Of a DNA stretch of 64,000 bases, positions 54,888 through 64,000 are shown piece by piece. Positions within the stretch are counted from its first letter, which is position 1; the number at the start of each line of letters is the position of its first letter. Made by a program: the position numbers and the translations under genes. This DNA is from Solimicrobium silvestre (GTDB taxonomy: Bacteria; Pseudomonadota; Gammaproteobacteria; Burkholderiales; Burkholderiaceae_D). The notes beneath the pieces are model-generated. The model was not told where the DNA came from and did no database searches. It was given only the letters and a program-made list of their open reading frames with translations. The stretch covers positions 1-64,000 of the forward strand of contig NZ_PUGF01000025.1 of NCBI RefSeq assembly GCF_002976435.1, written 5' to 3'.

Positions 54888-57800
54888 GTGCGCTTAACCT
54901 CCATTAAATTATCCGGGTTCAAATCCTTTGTTGAACTCTCTCATTTTCAGGTGCCAGGTCAATTAGTTGGCGTAGTTGGTCCTAACGGATGTGGCAAATC
55001 AAATATTATTGATGCCGTGCGTTGGGTTTTAGGCGAATCCAAAGCATCTGAATTGCGTGGCGAATCCATGCAAGACGTTATTTTTAACGGTTCAACCCAT
55101 CGCAAACCAGCTGGCCGTGCTTCGGTTGAATTGGTCTTTGATAATAGTTTGGGAAAAGCCGCCGGGCAATGGGGCCAATATGCTGAAATTTCAGTCAAAC
55201 GCACTTTAACGCGTGACGGCACATCAACTTACTATATTAATAATCAGGCGGTCAGACGTCGTGATATTCAGGACATTTTCCTCGGTACGGGTTTAGGGCC
55301 ACGCGCTTACGCGATTATTGGTCAGGGTATGATTTCGCGCATTATTGAAGCGCGCCCTGAAGAGTTAAGGATTTTTCTGGAAGAAGCGGCGGGTGTCTCA
55401 CGTTATAAAGAGCGTCGGCGTGAAACTGAAAACCGGATTCACAGCACCAATGAAAACTTGGTTCGCGTTGAAGATATTTTGCGTGAGCTGAATGTCAACC
55501 TGGAAAAATTAGAAGCACAAGCCGCTGTGGCGACTAAATTCCGCACTTTGCAGGCAGACCAGGAAGAAAAGCAAAAATTACTCTGGCTATTAAGACAAAA
55601 AGAAGCTTCGACTGAACAAAAGAAGTACTTCCGCGATATTGAGCAAGCACAAACCGATTTAGAGCAAAACACCGCGCAATTACGTCACGTTGAATTAGAG
55701 CTGGAACAAATGCGCCAGGCGCATTATAGCGTTGGCGACAAAATGCATCAGGCGCAGGGCCATTTGTATCAAACCAATTCTGAGATCGGTAGTTTGGAAG
55801 CGCAAATCCGGTTTGTGGTTGATTCACGTACCCGTTTGCAAATGCAGTTAAATACATTAAAAGTGCAACGTGAGCAGTGGCAACGCCAAGAGCAAGATCA
55901 GCAAAATGAATTGAACGAAGCTGCTGTTGAAATTGAAGAATTGGCTGCGCGTAGTGAAGAAGCTAAACAAATAGCTGAACAGCATGGTCAGCAATTGCCG
56001 GCACAAGAAGCCGCATGGCGCTCTGGTCAACAAAAAACGGCCGATGGGCGCGCCAAAATTATGCAGATGCAGCAGCAAATTGAGCTGGAATCTGCACATC
56101 AGCGCAACGCCAATAATGTCTTAAATGGTCTGGTGTTACGCCGTGAACGTTTACAGCAAGAGAAGGGTGGCTTACAGCTTCCCGATCAAACGCATTTGAC
56201 TAATTTATCTGACCAGTTAGAAGAAAAGCGCTTTGATTTAGAGCAGGCGCAAATGCAACTGGATGAAGTGGAAATTCAACATCCAGAGCTTGATACCGCA
56301 CGTCGCACAGCGCAACAACAAGTGCAAAGCGAATCCGCCAGTAATGCCCAGTTAGATGCGCGCTTGGCTGCACTCACGCAATTGCAAATCAGCGTGCAAA
56401 GCGAAGGCAAAGTGCAACCTTGGCTAGCTAAACACGAGCTGACCAATTTGCCGCGCTTATGGCAAAAACTGCATATTAAAGATGGCTGGGAAACGGCGTT
56501 AGAAGCGGTGTTGCGTGAACGCACTCAAGCGCTTGAGGTGTCTAATCTGGATTGGGCGAAAGCCTTCTTTGGCGATGCGCCACCCGCCAAATTGGCCTTT
56601 TATTCTGCACAAGCGATACCGGCCGCGACTAATTTTGATCCCAATTTCACCAGCCTGATTTCGCTTTTGCAGTTAAACGACGCGAATTTACGCGCTGTGC
56701 TGCAAGACTGGTTGCAACATGTCTATATTGCAGAAGACGCTGCAACAGCATTAATGAATCGCGCTAAATTACCAGCTGGTGGCTGTTTTGTGACCAGACA
56801 AGGGCATTTAATTACCGCTTCAAGTGTGCGGTTTTACGCTTCGGATGCCGAACAAGACGGCATGTTGGCGCGGGCTCAGGAAATTGAACATCTGCAAAAA
56901 CAAACTCGCGTTCAGCAACTGCTGGCCGAACAAGCTCGTAACACGTCGATTCGTGCTGAAGCTGCTTACACCCAAGCGACGCAACGCCTGCAAGAGTTGC
57001 GGGTACGCGTGCAAAGCTTGACGCAGCAAGTGCATAGCTTGCAAATTGAAGTGATGAAATTATCGGAAGTGCAAGCGCGCTTTAATCAGCGTAGCGTGCA
57101 AATTGAGTCCGACTTGGCTGAAATTAACGCCCAAGAGCAAGAGCAGCAACAGCTTAAAATGGAGTCCGAACAAAAATTTGAAGAGCTGGATATAGATTTG
57201 GCCCAGCAGCAAGAGCAATTTGAAGAATGGCAAACCACGCAATTGGAACAAGAGCAGCAGTTAAATTTGGCGCGCGCTAAAGTACGCGATCTGGAACTGG
57301 CTGCACAGCAAGCGACTTTTGCTGAGCGCACCCATCATCAAAAAGTGGAAGAGCTGAAACGCACTATCGCTACTGCTAGTACTCAAGCCGCCAGCGTATT
57401 TGAGTCGATGCAGCAAGGCATGCTGGAACTCGAAAACATGGAAGATTTATCGGTGCAAGCCGGTTTGCATGACTTGCTGGAAAAACGCAGCGCGCAAGAA
57501 CGAGCGTTATCCGATGCGCGACACGAATTAGACCAGCTTGCGCAGCAATTACGTAGTCATGAAGACGCCAAAAATCAGGCTGAACGCAGTATGCAGCCGC
57601 AGCGCGACAAAATCATGGAGCTACAATTAAAAGAACAGGCTGCCCGTTTAAATCAAGAGCAATACACACAAGCCTTAACCGACGTCGGCATGACTGACGA
57701 GCAGTTGGCTGCTTTGTCTGAAAAACTGGTTGACGATTTAAAACCATCTTATTTACAAGGCGAGGTTACTCGCTTAGGTAACGCCGTCATTGCGCTGGGC

Positions 57801-58421
57801 GCGGTGAATTTGGCCGCATTAGATGAGCTGGCTCAAGCATCGGAACGCAAGTTATTCTTAGATGCTCAATACGCCGATTTGACGGAAGCGATTCAAACGT
57901 TGCAAGATGCGATTCATAAAATCGATATCGAAACACGCGGCTTGTTGCAAGACACTTTTGATAAAGTGAACTATCATTTTGCAGAATTATTCCCGATTTT
58001 ATTCGGTGGCGGTCAGGCAAAATTAGTCATGACCGGTGATGAAATTCTTGATTCTGGCGTGCAGGTGATGGCGCAACCACCGGGCAAGAAAAACGCCACC
58101 ATTCATTTATTATCGGGCGGTGAAAAAGCGCTGACCGCAACGGCACTGGTGTTTTCCATGTTCCAGTTAAATCCAGCGCCGTTCTGTTTGCTCGATGAGG
58201 TCGATGCGCCGCTGGATGATTCTAATACCGAACGTTTTTGCAATATGGTGAAAAAAATGTCCGTGAATACCCAATTCCTGTTTATTTCTCATAATAAAAT
58301 AGCGATGGAAATGGCGCAGCAGTTAATCGGTGTGACCATGCAGGAACAAGGTGTTTCTCGAATCGTCGCGGTGGACATGGAGTCCGCAGTTAACTTTGCT
58401 ACAGAGGCAGAAGCAGCATGA
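54888..58421 (+). CDS. smc: Chromosome segregation protein SMC
   Basis: A 1177-residue SMC. Walker A is GPNGCGKSN (residues 31-39), followed by the N-terminal ATPase lobe to about 170. Two long coiled-coil arms flank a hinge near 490-650. The C-terminal lobe has the signature HLLSGGEKALTATALVF and Walker B PFCLLDEVDAPLDDSNTERF. It loops and compacts chromosomal DNA with ScpA/ScpB. The start is GTG at 54888, with the family start MRLTSIKLSGFKSF. Its stop overlaps zipA (ATGA). Confidence 0.97.
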   Translation: MRLTSIKLSGFKSFVELSHFQVPGQLVGVVGPNGCGKSNIIDAVRWVLGESKASELRGESMQDVIFNGSTHRKPAGRASVELVFDNSLGKAAGQWGQYAEISVKRTLTRDGTSTYYINNQAVRRRDIQDIFLGTGLGPRAYAIIGQGMISRIIEARPEELRIFLEEAAGVSRYKERRRETENRIHSTNENLVRVEDILRELNVNLEKLEAQAAVATKFRTLQADQEEKQKLLWLLRQKEASTEQKKYFRDIEQAQTDLEQNTAQLRHVELELEQMRQAHYSVGDKMHQAQGHLYQTNSEIGSLEAQIRFVVDSRTRLQMQLNTLKVQREQWQRQEQDQQNELNEAAVEIEELAARSEEAKQIAEQHGQQLPAQEAAWRSGQQKTADGRAKIMQMQQQIELESAHQRNANNVLNGLVLRRERLQQEKGGLQLPDQTHLTNLSDQLEEKRFDLEQAQMQLDEVEIQHPELDTARRTAQQQVQSESASNAQLDARLAALTQLQISVQSEGKVQPWLAKHELTNLPRLWQKLHIKDGWETALEAVLRERTQALEVSNLDWAKAFFGDAPPAKLAFYSAQAIPAATNFDPNFTSLISLLQLNDANLRAVLQDWLQHVYIAEDAATALMNRAKLPAGGCFVTRQGHLITASSVRFYASDAEQDGMLARAQEIEHLQKQTRVQQLLAEQARNTSIRAEAAYTQATQRLQELRVRVQSLTQQVHSLQIEVMKLSEVQARFNQRSVQIESDLAEINAQEQEQQQLKMESEQKFEELDIDLAQQQEQFEEWQTTQLEQEQQLNLARAKVRDLELAAQQATFAERTHHQKVEELKRTIATASTQAASVFESMQQGMLELENMEDLSVQAGLHDLLEKRSAQERALSDARHELDQLAQQLRSHEDAKNQAERSMQPQRDKIMELQLKEQAARLNQEQYTQALTDVGMTDEQLAALSEKLVDDLKPSYLQGEVTRLGNAVIALGAVNLAALDELAQASERKLFLDAQYADLTEAIQTLQDAIHKIDIETRGLLQDTFDKVNYHFAELFPILFGGGQAKLVMTGDEILDSGVQVMAQPPGKKNATIHLLSGGEKALTATALVFSMFQLNPAPFCLLDEVDAPLDDSNTERFCNMVKKMSVNTQFLFISHNKIAMEMAQQLIGVTMQEQGVSRIVAVDMESAVNFATEAEAA

Positions 58422-59506
58422 CGGATTTAAATCTCAGTTTATGGGGCGCAGGTTGCGCCGTTATTGTGGGTGTCATTGGCTATAATTTTTGGCAGGAATA
58501 CAAAGCCAAAAAAAATGTCGAACGCGCTTTTGGGCATAATCAAGACGATGTGTTGATGAAGTCCGACAAGCAAGCAGCGGTTAATTCAGGCAATTCAACT
58601 ACTGCGAAAGTGCGCCAAGAACCGTCTTTGGACGACAATTCGACTATTCAACCTTCTTATCATGCAGAATCTGTCGATGTTGATCTGGATAAAACGGTGG
58701 GCATTATCGAAGTGCCTTTGCCGGTAGATGATTTTATTGACTGTGTGATTCCGATGGAGTTTGAGAACCCGTTGCGCGGCGATAAAATGTTAAGCGAAAT
58801 CCAGTCATTTCGCCGTGTCGGTAATAAACCGGTGCATTTTATCGGCATTAATGCCGACGGCAAGCGTGAAATTATTACCCATGCCAACAGCTATAACCAG
58901 ATGATTGCCGGAGTTCAGTTGGTGAGCCGTAGCGGCGCATTAAATGAATTGGAATATTCTGAATTAGTCATGAAATTACGCGAAATTGCCGATAATTTAA
59001 ATGCTTTTCCTGATATCCCCGACATGAAACATGTAATGGATGCTGGGCGTGATTTACATTTATTTGTCACCGAACACGACGCGCAGTTAAGCGTCAACGT
59101 TCAAAGCAAGGGCGCGCCTTGGGGTATCAGTACCTTATTGGCAGCGTTAGAGAAACTCGGATTTGATGCACGCCCTGATGGACGTTTGGCGATGTTGGAC
59201 GGCGATGGCGGTTCTTTATTTACGCTATCAACCAATTGCGGCGTGGCCGATCAAGTCACTTCACGCATTACCTTACTGCTCGATGTACCTTGCGTTGCGC
59301 CAGCCCGGGGCGGATTTGTCGCGATGGTTTCCTGCGCTAAATCATTGGCGTTGCGCTTAGGCGGTTCTTTGGTGGATGACGGCAATCAGTTGCTGAACGA
59401 CGCGACGTTGGATCAGATTCAAGAACAAGTCGAGGTGTTTTATAGCGCGATGCAAGCGGCGGAGATACCGGCCGGATCAATCCGAGCGGTACGGATATTT
59501 AGTTAA
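58418..59506 (+). CDS. zipA: ZipA-like cell division protein with FtsZ-binding domain
   Basis: A 362-residue protein anchored by a short N-terminal helix (about 5-24, WGAGCAVIVGVIGYNF). A charged, Ser/Asn-rich linker follows, then a C-terminal ZipA domain (about 225-355) with LFVTEHDAQLSVNVQSKGAP and VPCVAPARGGFVAMV. It tethers FtsZ to the membrane. The start ATG overlaps the smc stop, and ligA follows after an inverted pair of REP-like repeats. Sequence is diverged from the E. coli form, as usual in betaproteobacteria. Confidence 0.9.
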   Translation: MTDLNLSLWGAGCAVIVGVIGYNFWQEYKAKKNVERAFGHNQDDVLMKSDKQAAVNSGNSTTAKVRQEPSLDDNSTIQPSYHAESVDVDLDKTVGIIEVPLPVDDFIDCVIPMEFENPLRGDKMLSEIQSFRRVGNKPVHFIGINADGKREIITHANSYNQMIAGVQLVSRSGALNELEYSELVMKLREIADNLNAFPDIPDMKHVMDAGRDLHLFVTEHDAQLSVNVQSKGAPWGISTLLAALEKLGFDARPDGRLAMLDGDGGSLFTLSTNCGVADQVTSRITLLLDVPCVAPARGGFVAMVSCAKSLALRLGGSLVDDGNQLLNDATLDQIQEQVEVFYSAMQAAEIPAGSIRAVRIFS

Positions 59507-59508
59507 TT

Positions 59509-59537
59509 CGTAGGGTGGGCACGTCCTTGTGCCCACG
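59509..59537 (+). repeat. REP-like repeat, copy 1
   Basis: Starts CGTAGGGTGGGCACGTCC and ends GTGCCCACG, so it also folds on itself (GTGGGCAC/GTGCCCAC). It is inverted relative to the copy at 59594-59622 with one mismatch in 29 bases. Confidence 0.75.
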
Positions 59538-59593
59538 CGTAACCGTAGATAATCAAAGGATTTTATTTAGGGTTTTATTGATCGAAAGTAACA

Positions 59594-59622
59594 CGTGGGC
59601 ACAAGGACGTACCCACCCTACG
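59594..59622 (-). repeat. REP-like repeat, copy 2 (inverted)
   Basis: Reverse complement of the copy at 59509-59537 except for one base. With copy 1 it makes a long hairpin with a 56-base loop between zipA and ligA. Confidence 0.75.
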
Positions 59623-59664
59623 CTAATTTAATTTCAGCATACAGCTGCATACCCCTATTCTTGA

Positions 59665-61755
<2,091 letters not shown>

Positions 61756-61758
61756 GGG

Positions 61759-61790
61759 GTCGGGTGGGCACGTCCTTGTGCCCACCCTAC
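61759..61790 (+). repeat. REP-like palindrome, copy 3
   Basis: Stem GGGTGGGCAC (61762-61771), loop GTCCTT, GTGCCCACCC. A complete 10-base palindrome immediately after the ligA stop, same family as the two copies upstream. It might also act as an attenuator or mRNA 3'-end. Confidence 0.75.
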
Positions 61791-61833
61791 TAAATAAGCA
61801 ATAACTCAGCAGATAACGAATCGAGTTTAAACA

Positions 61834-62712
61834 ATGACAAAAATTACAAAAGCAGTATTCCCGGTAGCCGGTTTAGGCAGTCGTTTTTTGCCAGCCACCA
61901 AAGCACAACCGAAAGAAATGCTGACGTTAGTTGATAAGCCGCTAATTCAATATGCAGTAGAAGAAGCGGTTGCTGCCGGCATTACTGAATTAATTTTTAT
62001 TACTGGCCGCAATAAACGCGCCATCGAAGATCACTTCGACACAGCTTATGAGTTAGAGGCTGAATTAGAAGCATCGAATAAAACTGCGTTATTGGAACTG
62101 GTTCAAAACGTCATTCCCAAATCAGTCAGCTGCATTTATATCCGTCAACCAGCCGCTTTGGGTTTAGGTCACGCAGTTTTGTGCGCAAAACCGGTAGTTG
62201 GTGATAGCCCGTTTATGGTGTTGTTGGCGGATGATTTCATGCTAGCCGAAGCCGGACAAGCCAATACCACCGAACAAATGGTGGCTTTGTATGCACAAGA
62301 ACAGGCCAGCATCGTTGCAGTACAAGATGTGCCGCGTGAGCAAACCAAACAATACGGGATCGTTAGCGGAACTCCTTATAAAGACCGCCTGGAGCGGATG
62401 TCAGGCATAGTTGAAAAACCAACACCAGATCAAGCTCCGTCGACTTTGGCGGTAGTGGGGCGCTATGTTCTGGATGGGAGAATTTTCTCGTATTTGGAAA
62501 AAATTGGTAAAGGTTCCGGCGGTGAAATTCAACTGACTGACGCGATTGCCGCTATGTTAAAAGACCATCCGTATTTAGCATACCGCTTCGCCGCAACCCG
62601 CTACGACTGCGGCAGCAAATTGGGTTATTTGAAAGCCTCCATGGTGCTTGGCATGTTGCACCATGAAGTCGGTCCGGAATTTACTGCGTATTTACAAAGC
62701 ATGAAAGCTTAA
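61834..62712 (+). CDS. galU: UTP-glucose-1-phosphate uridylyltransferase
   Basis: A 292-residue nucleotidyltransferase making UDP-glucose. The active-site motif [20 protein letters not shown] and the substrate contacts [14 protein letters not shown] are intact. [11 protein letters not shown] and [12 protein letters not shown] are further family motifs. It supplies UDP-glucose for envelope polysaccharides. It is separated from ligA by a REP-like repeat and is convergent with the next small gene. Confidence 0.96.
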   Translation: MTKITKAVFPVAGLGSRFLPATKAQPKEMLTLVDKPLIQYAVEEAVAAGITELIFITGRNKRAIEDHFDTAYELEAELEASNKTALLELVQNVIPKSVSCIYIRQPAALGLGHAVLCAKPVVGDSPFMVLLADDFMLAEAGQANTTEQMVALYAQEQASIVAVQDVPREQTKQYGIVSGTPYKDRLERMSGIVEKPTPDQAPSTLAVVGRYVLDGRIFSYLEKIGKGSGGEIQLTDAIAAMLKDHPYLAYRFAATRYDCGSKLGYLKASMVLGMLHHEVGPEFTAYLQSMKA

Positions 62713-62721
62713 AAAACGGAT

Positions 62722-63087
62722 TTAAAACCGATATTCATCCACCAGATGTTTGTTAAAGCTATATTTTGTGCCGCCTGCTAGTTTGTCTGCTAAGCGTTTA
62801 GGATTGGCGGCGGAAATAAAGATATCGGCGATGCCGTCTTTAATACGAAATTTGGTGGCTGGGCTTAAAATGGCGCTTGGTTTTAGCACTAGATGTCTGA
62901 TAATGCCGGCTTTTTCACTGCAAAGTAAAAAGTGGCATTCTTTACGAAAACTAGTTAAGGGAATATTCATCCACCAACCTTCGTCGTCGACATTACGCAC
63001 CACTTGGGAAAATTGGGTATTACCTGAATTTAGCGCGTTAGAGCGCATTGATTCATTTGCGATTTGAATTGCTGTTTCTTTGTTCAT
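62722..63087 (-). CDS. Unknown small cytoplasmic protein
   Basis: About 121 residues starting MNKETAIQIANESMRSNALN, with no signal peptide. The middle has WWMNIPLTSFRKECHFLLCS and the C-terminus SFNKHLVDEYRF. I do not recognise it. The ATG at 62722's opposite end was chosen as 63087 because five codons before it (from 63102) look nonconserved, with no ribosome-binding site seen for either. Composition matches the neighbours. Confidence 0.6.
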   Translation of the reverse strand: MNKETAIQIANESMRSNALNSGNTQFSQVVRNVDDEGWWMNIPLTSFRKECHFLLCSEKAGIIRHLVLKPSAILSPATKFRIKDGIADIFISAANPKRLADKLAGGTKYSFNKHLVDEYRF

Positions 63088-63198
63088 GTTAGTAGGGCGC
63101 ATTCATAGTTAAGTCGTCAGTTTAGCGTATTTGCTCAATTAGTCTGAAATTAACTGACTTTCCCTTATTCCCTTTTTCCTCACTTTTAACAGGCTCCT

Positions 63199-64000
63199 AT
63201 GCAAACCGAAAGCTTTATACCAGGTAAAGATGCCTCTTTAGAATCCACTATTGCCACCATGAGTGCCAAATTGGCTAGCCGTGGTTTTGTGTTAAATGAA
63301 TCTTCCTTGTTGAATGAAATTGAAGGAATCTGGTCGACGCACGTTAAAGACAACGACTGCCCGATGTTATTCGCCAACGGTAAAGGCAGCTCAGAATTGG
63401 CGGCGCGAGCTTCCGCTTTTGGCGAATTTTTTGAGCGCTTAGGCACGCATTATTTTTGGACGCATTTTTACTTGGGTAAAACTCGGGCTAACCGTCCGTT
63501 TGTGCATTATCCGCAAGAGCGTTGGTTTGCTCCAGGTCCGGACGCAAGCTGGCCAGACGAATTGCTCAACCCAACATTGCGTGAATTTTATAATCCTGAT
63601 GACGGTATCGGCGCTGAAGTGTTAGTTGATTTAAATTCAGGCAATGTCGAACGCGGTATTTGCGCCTTGCCATATAAACGCTTGAGCGATGGCGAACAAA
63701 CCTGGATCCCGGTCAACATTATTGGCAACCTGTATGTCAGCAACGGCATGGCAGCCGGTAATACTATGATGGAAGCGCGTAGCCAGGCCTTGTCGGAAAT
63801 ATTCGAGCGTCACATTAAATACCGCATCATCAGCGAAGGCTTATGTTTGCCGGAAGTGCCGGACGAAGTTATCGCTCGTTTTCCTAAAATTGCTGCCGGT
63901 ATCGCTGGTTTGCGCAAAGCAGGTTTCGGAATTTTGGTGCGCGACGCTTCGCTGGATGGAAAATATCCGGTGATGTGTGTGACGTTGTTGCATCCAAAAG
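63199..64000 (+). CDS. ycaO: YcaO-family protein, N-terminal part (runs off the edge)
   Basis: The visible 267 codons begin MQTESFIPGKDASLESTIA, very close to E. coli YcaO. NGKGSSELAARASAFGEFFE carries the ATP/Mg-binding YcaO region, and NGMAAGNTMMEARSQALSEI with FERHIKY continues it. In E. coli, YcaO supports beta-methylthiolation of ribosomal protein S12 by RimO. No other azoline-synthesis genes are visible. The stop codon is outside the window. Confidence 0.92.
   Translation, partial: MQTESFIPGKDASLESTIATMSAKLASRGFVLNESSLLNEIEGIWSTHVKDNDCPMLFANGKGSSELAARASAFGEFFERLGTHYFWTHFYLGKTRANRPFVHYPQERWFAPGPDASWPDELLNPTLREFYNPDDGIGAEVLVDLNSGNVERGICALPYKRLSDGEQTWIPVNIIGNLYVSNGMAAGNTMMEARSQALSEIFERHIKYRIISEGLCLPEVPDEVIARFPKIAAGIAGLRKAGFGILVRDASLDGKYPVMCVTLLHPK

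Overview
The window looks like chromosomal DNA of a betaproteobacterium, most likely a Burkholderiales member near Oxalobacteraceae. This rests on gene order and family recognition, not on a search. The clues are the run dapC-dapD-pilU-arsC-like-dapE-prmB, the holB-pilZ pair, smc-zipA-ligA-galU, a single long PurL, betaproteobacterial porins, and an OmpR/EnvZ-type pair. Base composition is moderate in GC and fairly even, with AT-rich intergenic regions. No rRNA, tRNA, CRISPR array or prophage was seen.

Layout. 1-38 holds what looks like the first codons of an IS110-family transposase leaving the window. 177-5143 is a drug-efflux set on the minus strand (marR, NodT-type outer membrane factor, emrA, emrB) whose MarR gene has a textbook promoter with a perfect palindrome inside it. 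5567-7387 are small oxidoreductase, Dabb and GNAT genes. 7412-9600 is a NarL-type two-component system. 9734-15330 carries greB, an HGSNAT-like membrane protein, a LysR regulator and the divergent hmgA-fahA homogentisate pathway. 15397-22397 (minus) has a His-rich SmbP-like protein, a DUF3667 protein, and a phosphate-binding-like protein, outer membrane barrel and PAS-GGDEF-EAL protein in a row. 22784-26809 is purL.

26883-34886 (minus) contains a Ser/Gly-rich protein of unknown function, a parvulin, yciB-bolA, msrB, selO, cheZ-cheA and a lone PIN-domain gene. 34945-39289 (plus) contains yaaA, holB, pilZ, a GNAT, rlmJ and a small protein that resembles the encapsulated-ferritin family but lacks key iron ligands. 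39604-45268 holds a porin, a chemoreceptor, ompR/envZ and a small secreted protein. 45325-53307 is the minus-strand lysine/diaminopimelate and pilus run. 53489-54592 encodes a CAP-domain lipoprotein. 54888-62712 is smc-zipA-ligA-galU, followed by a small unknown gene and a ycaO gene cut by the right edge.

Most genes are ordinary housekeeping. The parts that deserve a second look are the orphan EncFtn-like protein, the IS110 edge with its possible bridge-RNA region, a 106 bp MITE-like element that supplies the dapE stop codon, a family of REP-like palindromes, two promoter-embedded operators (marR and the SmbP-like gene), and the phosphate-binding/barrel/c-di-GMP trio.
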